NCBI GenBank assembly: GCA_016458225.1
Contig: JAEMGR010000001.1
Location: forward strand, 620,001-684,000
DNA length: 64,000 bases
Origin: Myxococcaceae bacterium JPH2
GTDB taxonomy: Bacteria; Myxococcota; Myxococcia; Myxococcales; Myxococcaceae
Direction: 5' to 3'
A program made the translations under genes and the position numbers. Positions 56,776-64,000 of the stretch are shown one piece after another (the first letter of the stretch is position 1; the number at the start of each line of letters is the position of its first letter). The notes below the pieces were generated by a model. The model saw only the letters and a program-made list of their open reading frames with translations, made no database searches and was not told where the DNA came from.

Positions 56776-57852
56776 TCAGCCCTGCTCCGCGCCCTCGAAG
56801 ACCACCTTCGCCTTGTTCATGACGTGCTCGACCGCGAGCAGGTACCAGCCCATCTCGGTCAGGCGCTTGGTCGTCTCCGGGGTCTCACGCAGGGCGGCGT
56901 GCACGTCCGCCGCGGTGAGGCCGAAGGGCTCCGTGGAGTCGCGGATCAACTGCTCCAGCTTCTCCGGAGTGAGCTGCAGCTTCTCGGCCTCGGTGACGGC
57001 CTTCAGCGCGATGCCAATGTGCAGTCCGCGCTCGGCGTCCGCGCGCGTGGTGGGGTCGGTGAGCCAGCCGCGGAGCGCCTCTTGCTGCTCCTCGACGTCG
57101 AACTGGTACGCGACCATGGCCTGGCCCTCGGCCTGGACCCAGCGGCGACGCAGCTCCTCGTCCACCAGCGCCGGGGACAGCTCCACCGGAGCGCGCCGAG
57201 CCACCTCGTCCAGCACCATGTCCTGGGCCTGCACCCAGAGCTGCGCCGCGAGCTCGTCCTCCATCTCCTCGCGGAGCTGGTTCATCACCTCATCCAGGCT
57301 GCTGCCCATGTCGAGCTTGGTGAGGAACTCGGACGAGGTCTCCGGCAGCATCGTCACCTGGTGCGCGCCGAGGATGTCCACGAGGAAGCGCGCGGGCTTC
57401 CCCTGGAGTGACTCCACGGGATAGTCGTCCGGCAGCACGAGGGCGATCTGCATCGACTCGCCCACCTTGCCCCCTTCCGCGACGCCCTCGCAGAACCCGG
57501 GCAGCGCCTCGATGGGCGCCAGCTCCGTGCGCATTCCGAAGCGCGCGGAGAACGGGATGAGCGTCCCGTCACAGTAGCCCACGATGTTGAGCTGCACGTC
57601 GTCGCCCAGCTCCAGCGACTCGCCCGCCTGACGCTCGCGCGTGGTGGCCACGGCCCGGCGCTTCTCGTGGAAGCTGCGCAGGAGGTCTTCCTCGGTCAGG
57701 TCGTCCGGAGCGGGAACCCGCACGGCGAGCCCATCCAGGGACGGGGCTTTCACACTGGGGAGCTTGAGGGCTTCGGCGGAGGCGGAACTCACCACCGGGC
57801 TCATCTTGAGAAGGCGCTCGACACCCCGACCTGATGATTGCTTGCTGCTCAC
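56776..57852 (-). CDS. Trigger-factor-like peptidyl-prolyl isomerase/chaperone lacking the ribosome-binding domain
   Basis: 358 residues from a GTG with GGGAG upstream (an in-frame ATG at 57804 would drop 16). After a ~60-residue N-terminal part (PSVKAPSLDGLAVRVPAPDDL) comes an FKBP-type domain as in trigger factor: QLNIVGYCDGTLIPFSA, PIEALPGFCEGVAEGGKVGES, DDYPVESLQGKPARF. The helical C-terminal chaperone arms follow (SSEFLTKLDMGSSLDEVMNQLREEM, ELSPALVDEELRRRW). The ribosome-docking GFRxGKxP loop is absent, so it is not the housekeeping Tig. It may chaperone a specific client, perhaps the neighbouring upstream gene product. Confidence 0.85.
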   Translation of the reverse strand: MSSKQSSGRGVERLLKMSPVVSSASAEALKLPSVKAPSLDGLAVRVPAPDDLTEEDLLRSFHEKRRAVATTRERQAGESLELGDDVQLNIVGYCDGTLIPFSARFGMRTELAPIEALPGFCEGVAEGGKVGESMQIALVLPDDYPVESLQGKPARFLVDILGAHQVTMLPETSSEFLTKLDMGSSLDEVMNQLREEMEDELAAQLWVQAQDMVLDEVARRAPVELSPALVDEELRRRWVQAEGQAMVAYQFDVEEQQEALRGWLTDPTTRADAERGLHIGIALKAVTEAEKLQLTPEKLEQLIRDSTEPFGLTAADVHAALRETPETTKRLTEMGWYLLAVEHVMNKAKVVFEGAEQG

Positions 57853-57973
57853 GAATGCTCCCGGGAGATAGGCGTGCCAGCGCCCGCGCCAATGGGGAAC
57901 AAAGCGACGGCTCGGCATGGACCAAAGGCTTAGTCCAGCCGAGCCGCTCTGACAAACGACGAAGGGGTGCGGC

Positions 57974-59017
57974 TTACTTGAAGAAGGCGCCCACGATGCT
58001 GGACACCGTGGAGACCGCGGCGCCGACCTGGCTGACCACCGGGATGTTGGTGGCCGCGGCGATGGAGCCCACCGCGGTGATGACCGACGTCACCTTCTTG
58101 CCCACACCCGCGTTCTTGTCCATCAGCGTCGCGCCCGCGTTGGCCACGTCGACGGCCGCGATGGCCACGTTGACGCCCGGAGCGAACCGGCCCAGCGCCT
58201 TGGCGGCGGTGCCAGCGGCGGCCTTCGCGCCAGCCTTGACCGCGACCTCACCGGCCTCCTTGCCCACCGCGGAGAGCGCGGCCTTGGCGGCCGAGCGCGT
58301 GCCGCTGCCCAGGATGCCCTTGGCCAGGGAGCTGCCCGCCTTCGCGGCGTCGCCCGCGGCGGTGCTGATGGCGCGGCCCACGGTCTTCGCCGTGCCGGAC
58401 TCGAAGATGCCCTTGGTCGCCGCGCCCTTCACGGCCTTGAGCACATCCTCGCTGGCGTGCGGCAGGGCCTTCTTGAAGGTGTCGAGCGCCTTCTTCCCGG
58501 CGTCGAGCTTCCCCTTCATGATGTTGCCGCCCAGGATGCCGCCCATCACCTTGCCGCCGACGATGCCGCCCGTCGTGGCCGTGATGCCCGCCTTGGCCGC
58601 GTCCATGGTCGAGCGGGTGGCCGCGAGGATGTCGTCCTTGCTGCCCGTGCGGATGGCCTGACGGATGTCCTTGAACGCCGTGGCGCCCGCCATCGCCGCG
58701 CCGGGGATGCCCGCGTAGCGCATGGCCGCGTTCAGCTTCGCGCCGAACTTGGTGACGCCCTTGAACGTGCCCTCGGCGAACGTCGGGTTCCGGACGAAGT
58801 CCAGGTTCGTCTTCCCCAGCAGCCCCTCAGCGCCCTGCTTGAGGTTCTTGATCTGCTGGAACGCGTCCTTGCTGAAGGTGAAGCCCTTCACGCTCTGGCT
58901 GGCGACGGCGACGCCGCCCTTGATGAGTTCCTTGTTCTCCGACAGCGTCTTCTCGACGGTCTTCTGAACGTTGGTGCGGACGGTGTTGAAGGTCTTCTTG
59001 ATGTCGGGGAAACCCAT
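57974..59017 (-). CDS. Ala/Gly-rich hydrophobic protein, unknown function (membrane-active or secreted candidate)
   Basis: 347 residues; ATG 59017 preceded by GAGG. The N-terminal ~60 residues are charged and helical (GFPDIKKTFNTVRTNVQKTVEKTLSENKEL). The rest is dominated by Ala, Gly, Lys and Thr with repeated small-residue stretches (AAMRYAGIPGAAMAGATAF, TTGGIVGGKVMGGILGG with glycine-zipper spacing, AAKAGAKAAAGTAAKALG). The C-terminus is a hydrophobic hairpin-like segment (FAPGVNVAIAAVDVANAGATL and VITAVGSIAAATNIPVVSQVGAAVSTVSSIVGAFF). No Cys. This resembles pore-forming or membrane-inserting effector proteins, but no family is recognised. It is upstream of the trigger-factor-like gene (121-base gap), same strand. 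Confidence 0.75.
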   Translation of the reverse strand: MGFPDIKKTFNTVRTNVQKTVEKTLSENKELIKGGVAVASQSVKGFTFSKDAFQQIKNLKQGAEGLLGKTNLDFVRNPTFAEGTFKGVTKFGAKLNAAMRYAGIPGAAMAGATAFKDIRQAIRTGSKDDILAATRSTMDAAKAGITATTGGIVGGKVMGGILGGNIMKGKLDAGKKALDTFKKALPHASEDVLKAVKGAATKGIFESGTAKTVGRAISTAAGDAAKAGSSLAKGILGSGTRSAAKAALSAVGKEAGEVAVKAGAKAAAGTAAKALGRFAPGVNVAIAAVDVANAGATLMDKNAGVGKKVTSVITAVGSIAAATNIPVVSQVGAAVSTVSSIVGAFFK

Positions 59018-59173
59018 GGGGGGCCTCGCGAATTGGCAGAATGGATGGAACTTGCCTGGATTCTCGTCCCCGAATTCTGAGAGTTGCTTAGGGATTCTCA
59101 AGGCACATTGGCTGAACGCGTCATCCCCACACTCCTGGAGCCACTTGTTGAGGGCTCAACAAATCGAGTGCGG

Positions 59174-59195
59174 TCCGGGCGCAAGACTCCGCCCG
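59174..59195 (-). terminator. Hairpin after the EEP-family gene
   Basis: Seven-base-pair stem CCGGGCG / CGCCCGG with an 8-base loop, 31 bases past the stop of the leftward EEP gene. Modest stability; it may terminate that transcript before the Ala/Gly-rich gene. Confidence 0.5.
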
Positions 59196-59225
59196 GGCTG
59201 TTCTCGCGATGGTGAAGGATGCGTG

Positions 59226-60470
59226 TCAGTGCTGCCCGGACGGCGCGCCCGCGGCCTCGCGGAGTCGGTAGTGGGCCAGCACGGGCTGGTGATCCGAGGA
59301 CTCGGTGGAGCGATCCACCTCGAACATCACGGGCTCCAGGCCGGGGCTCGCGTAGAAGTTGTCGAACCGCTTGCCCGTGGCGGGAACCAGGCCCGCTTCG
59401 TCCGGCAGTGACGACAGCGTGGCGGAGTCCGCCACGTCCTGGAGTCTCAGCCACTCCTGGCCACCGCGAGGGATGTCACCCGAGCGCAGCGCCTCGCGCG
59501 CCGCGTGTGGCGTCATCACCGAACCATCCGCGAGCCGCACGTGCACCTGCGCCGCGTGCGCGATGCTCTCCGGCAGCGCGTGCTCCAGGTCGTGGAGCGC
59601 GTGGCGGAGTCGTGGATCCGCGATGTTGCCCACGCCCCAGTCACCCACCGTGGCCCTCGGCGTGCCGTACCGGGCGCGGTACTCCTCCACCGTGTCCGTG
59701 TCGTCGTAGGCCCCCCAGTGGGCCCACAACCACGAGCCACCGCGCTTGATGGCGGTGTTCGCGTTGAAGTCCCCCAGCACCACCGCGTCCGCGTCCTCGC
59801 GGTGCCGCAGCAGCGCGTTGAGCTGCCGGAGGTTGTGCGCGTTGATGCCCGAGTCTCCCAAGGCGTGGTGCAGGTTGTAGAGAGACACCGAGCGCCCCTC
59901 CACGTCGATGCGAGCCCACAGCACGCCGCGGTCTTCCACCAGCTCACCGGGCTCGCCCTGTCGCGCGATGGCCGCCTCTCGCTCCGCGTCCGCGATGACA
60001 TACGTGAAGTGCGCCGCGTCTCGCAGCGGGTGCCGACTGAGCAGGGCCTTGCCATTCACCAGCCGCGCATCGCTGCCGCCGTCGTTCCCCTGATAGGCGA
60101 GGTGGAAGCCGAACCGGGACGCGAGGAGCGCGGCCATGGGCACGCTGGCTTCCTGCAACCCGATGACATCGGGCATCCGCCCGTCCTTCTCCAGCTGCGC
60201 GAAGTACGCGAGCAGCGGATCGCGGTACAGCCCGCCGAGCAGGATGTTGTAGCTCATGACCGTGAGGCCGGGCCCGCGCGGAGCCATCACCGAGGGGTGC
60301 TGCACCACCAGCGTGCGCCCGTCTCCCAGCCGGCGCTCTCCGGAGGGCCGAGGCAGCGCGGTGAAGGCGGTGAAGGAGACCGTCGCCTCGCGCCGAGGCG
60401 ATTCCTCGGCTCCGCGCGCGAGCCGAGGTCCCACCGCGGGCAGGTGCTCCAACAGCTCAGGGACCTTCAT
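59226..60470 (-). CDS. Endonuclease/exonuclease/phosphatase (EEP) superfamily hydrolase
   Basis: 414 residues. ATG 60470 has AGGGG upstream. N-terminal ~75 residues have no signal peptide. The EEP fold follows: MSYNILLGG (Asn), IGLQEAS (catalytic Glu), LYNLHHALGDSG (second His/Asn region), VVLGDFNANTAIK (Asp and Asn), and ESSDHQPVLAHY (final Asp-His). These are the six conserved catalytic positions of DNase I-like hydrolases. It could be a sphingomyelinase/inositol phosphatase or a nuclease; substrate not resolved. Leftward, downstream of tal-rpiA; a 212-base gap suggests its own promoter. Confidence 0.9.
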   Translation of the reverse strand: MKVPELLEHLPAVGPRLARGAEESPRREATVSFTAFTALPRPSGERRLGDGRTLVVQHPSVMAPRGPGLTVMSYNILLGGLYRDPLLAYFAQLEKDGRMPDVIGLQEASVPMAALLASRFGFHLAYQGNDGGSDARLVNGKALLSRHPLRDAAHFTYVIADAEREAAIARQGEPGELVEDRGVLWARIDVEGRSVSLYNLHHALGDSGINAHNLRQLNALLRHREDADAVVLGDFNANTAIKRGGSWLWAHWGAYDDTDTVEEYRARYGTPRATVGDWGVGNIADPRLRHALHDLEHALPESIAHAAQVHVRLADGSVMTPHAAREALRSGDIPRGGQEWLRLQDVADSATLSSLPDEAGLVPATGKRFDNFYASPGLEPVMFEVDRSTESSDHQPVLAHYRLREAAGAPSGQH

Positions 60471-60682
60471 GCGGAGCCCCTCGCGCGGCACGCGTCGGAA
60501 AGCGAGAGTCTGGCACTGCGGGCATGCGAGGGAGCGAGGAGTTCCACCGGGCCTCCGGGGTTCTTCCCTCAAGGTCGGGGCGAGGCCGCGGTCACGCCAG
60601 CGGCGAGGGCCACACGTCCTCACGTCCGGGCGTCTCCTCGCTCGCCGCCCGGCCATCCCTCCCCACGATTCGACCGTGCGGC

Positions 60683-61384
60683 TCAGCGGGAGCGCAGCAC
60701 CACGCCGTCAGGGCCCGCCACCACCACGTCCGTGGCCAGCCCCAGGAACAAGCCATGCGCCAGGATTCCCGCGCGCGACTCCAACCGCGCGGCGAGCTGC
60801 GCGGGCTGCTCGATGGGCCCGAAGGCGCAGTCCAGCACGGCGTTCCCCTGGTCGGTGAGGAAGGGCACGCCGTCCACGCTCACGCGCGGCACGACCTTCG
60901 CGCCCAGGGATTCGAGGAAGCGCGCCTCCACGCGCAGCGCCATGGGCAGCACCTCCACGGGCACCCGGGCGTGCGTGCCGAGACGCGGCGAGAGCTTGGC
61001 CGCATCCACCACGATGACCTCGCGGCGACTGGCCTGCGCGACCACCTTCTCGCGCAGCATGGCTCCGCCCGCGCCCTTGATGAGCGACAGGTCCGGGGCC
61101 ACCTCGTCCGCTCCGTCGAGGGTGAGGTCCACCTCGGGCCTCGCCTCCAGCGTGGTGAGCGGCACGCCCAGCTCGCGAGCCAGTCGCTCCGTCTCGACGG
61201 ACGTCGGCACGCCCATCACGTCGAGCAGGCGTCCCTCGGCGCGCAGCACCGCCAGCCGGCGCACCGCGAACGCGGCGGTGCTGCCCGTGCCCAGCCCCAC
61301 CACCATCCCCGGCTGGATGAGCTCCACGGCCCGCTCGGCGGCCTCGCGCTTGAAACGGGACGTGGCGCTCACGTCGAAGGTCAT
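60683..61384 (-). CDS. rpiA: Ribose-5-phosphate isomerase A
   Basis: 233 residues. RpiA motifs: VGLGTGSTAAFAVRRL for phosphate binding, LDGADEVAPDL with catalytic Asp, IKGAGGAMLREKVVA with Lys and Glu, and VNGVPF-like VDGVPFLTDQGN near the C-terminus. Interconverts ribose 5-phosphate and ribulose 5-phosphate in the non-oxidative pentose phosphate pathway. The ATG overlaps the stop of tal (ATGA), so rpiA is translated with transaldolase. Length normal. Confidence 0.96.
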   Translation of the reverse strand: MTFDVSATSRFKREAAERAVELIQPGMVVGLGTGSTAAFAVRRLAVLRAEGRLLDVMGVPTSVETERLARELGVPLTTLEARPEVDLTLDGADEVAPDLSLIKGAGGAMLREKVVAQASRREVIVVDAAKLSPRLGTHARVPVEVLPMALRVEARFLESLGAKVVPRVSVDGVPFLTDQGNAVLDCAFGPIEQPAQLAARLESRAGILAHGLFLGLATDVVVAGPDGVVLRSR

Positions 61385-62484
61385 GCGGGCGCTCCGGTGT
61401 CCAAGTGGGAAGGCAGCGCGTCCATCTTCTGCGCGATGCACTCCATCAGCCGGTCCCAGGATGCCACGAACGCCTCCGCTCCCTCGCGCTGGAGTTGGTC
61501 CGCCAGCGCGTCCACGTCCACCCCATCCGCGGCGAACGCGGCCAGCACCGCCTCCGCGTCTCCGCCATCCCTCGGCATCGGCTGCCCCACCCGGCCGTGC
61601 TCGGCGAAGGCCTTCAGCGTGGGCTCCGGCAGCGTGTTGATGGTGAAGGGCGCGGCGAGCGCCTCCACGTACAGCGTGTCTCGCGCCGCCGGGTCCTTGG
61701 TGCCCGTGCTGGCCCACAAGAGCTGCTGCATGCGCCCGCCTTTGTTCACCAGTCGACGCATCGACTCGCTCTCGCGCAGCGCCGTGTAGGCGCGGTAGAC
61801 GCGCCCCGCCATGGCGATGCCCAGCCGATTGCGCAGCGCGGGCGTCACCTTCTTCTCCACCGCGCGATCCCACCGACTGATGAACAGCGACGCCACCGAG
61901 GGCACATCCGGCGAGCGCCCCGCCGCGATCCTCCGCTCGATGCCCAGCCGGTACGCGTCCGCGGCGGCCAGGTACTGCTTGGCGGAGAAGAGGAGCGTCA
62001 CGTTGATGGGCACGCCCGCGAAGGTCGCGTCCTCGATGGCGCGCATGCCCTGCGGCGTGCCCGGAATCTTGATGAAGAGGTTGGGCAGGCCCGCCAGCGC
62101 ATGCAGCCGCACGGCCTGCTCCACCGTCCGCGCCGAGTCGTAGGCCAGGAGCGGCGAGACCTCGAGCGATACCCAGCCATCCCGCCCGCCCGTCGCCTCG
62201 TGGATGGGCCGGAACAACTCGGCCGCGCGCGTGAGGTCCTCCAGCGCCAGCGGGAAGAAGGCCGCCTCACCCGTGCGCCCTTGGTCGCGCTGCTCCAGGA
62301 TGGCGGCGTCGTAGGCATTCCCCTGCCGGATGGCCAGGTCGAAGATGCTCGGATTCGAGGTCAGTCCGCTGATGCCATACGCCTCGGCGTAGCGTGCGAG
62401 CGTCCCCTCGTCGAGCAACCCGCGGGTGATGTTGTCCAGCCAGAGGCTCTGGCCCATCTCACGAAGAATCTGGGTGGCGAGCAT
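61381..62484 (-). CDS. tal: Transaldolase
   Basis: 367 residues, matching the longer Tal type (about 360-370). AAGGAGGGGG directly upstream of ATG 62484 gives a near-ideal ribosome site. Features: SLWLDNITRGLLDEG and GISGLTSNPSIF at the N-terminus, WVSLEVSPLLAYD, Schiff-base Lys in NLFIKIPGT, NVTLLFS, and SLFISRWDRAVE. Transfers dihydroxyacetone units between sugar phosphates. First gene of the tal-rpiA operon; the pair also supplies erythrose 4-phosphate, a substrate of AroF. Confidence 0.96.
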   Translation of the reverse strand: MLATQILREMGQSLWLDNITRGLLDEGTLARYAEAYGISGLTSNPSIFDLAIRQGNAYDAAILEQRDQGRTGEAAFFPLALEDLTRAAELFRPIHEATGGRDGWVSLEVSPLLAYDSARTVEQAVRLHALAGLPNLFIKIPGTPQGMRAIEDATFAGVPINVTLLFSAKQYLAAADAYRLGIERRIAAGRSPDVPSVASLFISRWDRAVEKKVTPALRNRLGIAMAGRVYRAYTALRESESMRRLVNKGGRMQQLLWASTGTKDPAARDTLYVEALAAPFTINTLPEPTLKAFAEHGRVGQPMPRDGGDAEAVLAAFAADGVDVDALADQLQREGAEAFVASWDRLMECIAQKMDALPSHLDTGAPA

Positions 62485-62706
62485 GCGCCCCCTCCTTGTC
62501 CACGGCCGCGCGGAGCGACCTCTTGTCGCTCAAGGTGCGCACGCCGGACGCGAGGGACAGGACCCATCGCCCCCCACGTCATGGGGTGTCACGGATGACA
62601 GGGCCGCGAGAGGACGCCATGGGTTGGGTGGAGTCTTGAGATGCGGGGCCCGCAACGTCTATGACGCGCTCGCGCCCCATCTGGGGCGCTCGCTCAAGGA
62701 CCGACC

Positions 62707-63348
62707 ATGCTCAAGAAGATTCTTCTGGGTCTCGCCGCCGTGATCCTCGTTTTCGTGGGCGTCGTCGCCACGCGCCCCGCCAACTTCTCCGTCAGCCGCA
62801 CGGCCACGCTCCCGGGCACGCCGGACATCGCGTTCGCGCTGGTCAATGACTTTCACCAGTGGGGTCAGTGGTCGCCCTGGGACAAGTTGGATCCAAACCT
62901 GAAGCGCACCTTCTCTGGCGCGGAGACCGGCGTGGGCGCCGCCTACGCCTGGACCGGCAATCAGCAGGTGGGCGAGGGCCGGATGACCATCGAGGAGAGC
63001 GTCGCGGACACGTCCATCCGCATCAAGCTGGAGTTCCTCAAGCCCTTCGTGGCCACCAACACCAGCCGCTTCACGTTCAAGCCCGTGCCCGAGGGCGTGT
63101 CCGTCACGTGGTCCATGGAGGGGGAGAACAACTTCATCAGCAAGGCCTTCTCGCTCTTCTTCGACATGGACAAGCAGATCGGCGGCGACTTCGAGAAGGG
63201 CCTCGCGAGCCTGAACACCCTCGCCAAGGCCGAGTCCCTCAAGCGTGCCGAGGAGAAGGCCGCCGCCGAGAAGGCCGCCGCCGAGAAGGCCGCCGCCGCG
63301 CAGGCGCCCGCCACGGGCACGCCGGCCGTCGCCGCTCCCACGCCGTAG
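62707..63348 (+). CDS. SRPBCC (START/polyketide-cyclase-like) family protein
   Basis: 213 residues. An N-terminal hydrophobic segment (MLKKILLGLAAVILVFVGVVA) acts as signal anchor. The SRPBCC lipid-binding fold follows: FSVSRTATLPGTPDIAFALVNDFHQWGQWSPWDKLD, GVGAAYAWTGNQQVGEGRMTI, and VSVTWSMEGEN. The C-terminus has three AEKAA-type repeats (EEKAAAEKAAAEKAAAA) and a Pro/Ala tail, probably a helical linker. Ligand unknown. Divergent from tal (222-base gap that contains no clear promoter). Confidence 0.88.
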   Translation: MLKKILLGLAAVILVFVGVVATRPANFSVSRTATLPGTPDIAFALVNDFHQWGQWSPWDKLDPNLKRTFSGAETGVGAAYAWTGNQQVGEGRMTIEESVADTSIRIKLEFLKPFVATNTSRFTFKPVPEGVSVTWSMEGENNFISKAFSLFFDMDKQIGGDFEKGLASLNTLAKAESLKRAEEKAAAEKAAAEKAAAAQAPATGTPAVAAPTP

Positions 63349-63525
63349 TCCCATCCCCCTGGGCGCGCCACGACTTCGTGAGCGCGCCCGGTTCGGCTCG
63401 GCGCGAACGTTCCGCGCGCTGTTCAGCCGGTGGACCTCGTCGCGACCCGAGGGTCATGGACCTCGGGTGTCGCGCCTCGCATCGTCCGCGCTCCGCCCCA
63501 CGTGGGCGTCTCCTTGGAGCGCGCG

Positions 63526-64000
63526 GTGCGAAGGATTCCCCTCGGACGCGGCTGGGCCTTCTTGCTCGCGCTCACCTTGGCGCGCGGCGCGGCGGCGCAG
63601 GACGCGCACTACTGGACGCGCCAGTTCGGCAACCGCGCGTGGCTGCTCGGCGGTTCGCTGATGGGCGCTCCCGCGGACATCAGCGCCGTCTATTACAACC
63701 CGGGCGCGCTCGCGCTCCTCACCACGTCCGAGTTCGAGCTGTCCGGCTCCGTCGTCGAGTACTCGCGCATCACCGTGTCCAATGGGCTCGGGCCCGGTAA
63801 GGACCTCAGCACCTCGCGACTCAACGTGCCGCCCGCGCTGCTGGCCGGCACGTTGCGCTTCGACTGGTTGGGCCGAGCGCGCATGGGCTACGCCTTCATC
63901 ACGCGCGAGGGCTTCGACACGCGGCTGCAGCGGCAGGACACGTTCTCGGGAATGGACCTCCTGGGCATCGGAGGACTGCAATCCCTCTCCACCGACGTGC
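63526..64000 (+). CDS. Outer-membrane barrel protein (FadL/OmpP1-like), 3' end outside the window
   Basis: Open to the right edge; 158 residues visible. The GTG at 63526 has GGAG 6 bases upstream and starts a signal peptide (VRRIPLGRGWAFLLALTLA ... GAAAQ). Mature N-terminus DAHYWTRQFGNRAW, then the LLGGSLMGAPADISAVYYNPGALALL stretch, which matches the FadL/TodX pattern (small residues, YYNPG) of outer-membrane hydrophobic transport proteins. Alternating strands follow (FELSGSVVEYSRITV, ARMGYAFITREGF). Alternative GTG at 63502 gives 8 more residues. The substrate is not known. Confidence 0.75.
   Translation, partial: MRRIPLGRGWAFLLALTLARGAAAQDAHYWTRQFGNRAWLLGGSLMGAPADISAVYYNPGALALLTTSEFELSGSVVEYSRITVSNGLGPGKDLSTSRLNVPPALLAGTLRFDWLGRARMGYAFITREGFDTRLQRQDTFSGMDLLGIGGLQSLSTDV

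Overview
The window is very GC-rich DNA with extreme third-position G/C bias, strong Shine-Dalgarno sites, frequent GTG starts and many 4-base ATGA/GTGA stop-start overlaps. Gene content points to a myxobacterium (Myxococcus/Corallococcus/Pyxidicoccus type). The clues are an alternative complex III (act) operon fused to a caa3 oxidase operon, secreted M4 proteases with PPC domains, numerous outer-membrane and lipoproteins, an XPB/Bax1 pair and a stand-alone A-T-R NRPS-like reductase. The species assignment is inference. I see no rRNA, tRNA, CRISPR array, insertion sequence or phage gene; the region reads as stable chromosome.

Layout. 1-9.4 kb holds the tail of a repeat-rich secreted protein, a leaderless M4 protease, a CheY-like receiver protein, a CrtW-like carotenoid oxygenase upstream of the msrPQ periplasmic methionine-sulfoxide repair pair, an M49-type metallopeptidase and htpG. 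9.4-19.2 kb is aromatic amino-acid synthesis. aroF-trpD-trpC-trpF-trpB-trpA run rightward as one translationally coupled operon. trpE-trpG run leftward to meet it, with a histidine phosphatase gene and a strong bidirectional terminator between them. An FAD oxidoreductase is divergent from aroF. 19.2-20.7 kb carries an SH3-domain secreted protein and an HNH nuclease.

21.2-34.0 kb is the respiratory core. actA-F encode quinol:electron-acceptor oxidoreductase (alternative complex III). They are followed without a clear break by a small membrane-anchored protein, a Sco copper chaperone, and caa3 oxidase subunits II, I, III and IV, closed by a textbook terminator. Together they would carry electrons from quinol through ActA/ActE haems and the haem-c domain of subunit II to CuA and oxygen. 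Subunit I carries the YSHP signature of A2-type oxidases.

34.1-48.1 kb is mixed: a DUF481 barrel, a LYC1-like acetyltransferase, a membrane protein with RanBP2-type zinc fingers, a YkgJ Cys-cluster protein, a YheT hydrolase, two envelope barrels, two receiver-like proteins that lack key phosphorylation residues, a DMT transporter, the XPB helicase/Bax1 nuclease operon, an XRE regulator, a phosphoesterase and a DUF418 membrane protein. 48.1-56.7 kb has a large lipoprotein M4 protease, a quinone oxidoreductase, an AlkZ/YcaQ-type DNA glycosylase and a 999-residue adenylation-thiolation-reductase enzyme whose specificity pocket resembles that of phenylalanine-activating domains. 56.8-64 kb carries a trigger-factor-like chaperone without a ribosome-binding domain beside an Ala/Gly-rich hydrophobic protein, an EEP-family phosphatase/nuclease, rpiA-tal of the pentose phosphate pathway, a START-like protein and the beginning of an outer-membrane barrel gene.

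The items most worth a second look are the A-T-R enzyme (product unknown), the XPB-Bax1 pair with an altered RED motif, the CrtW-type oxygenase likely to be mislabelled as a fatty acid desaturase, the chaperone/hydrophobic-protein pair, and the degenerate receivers.
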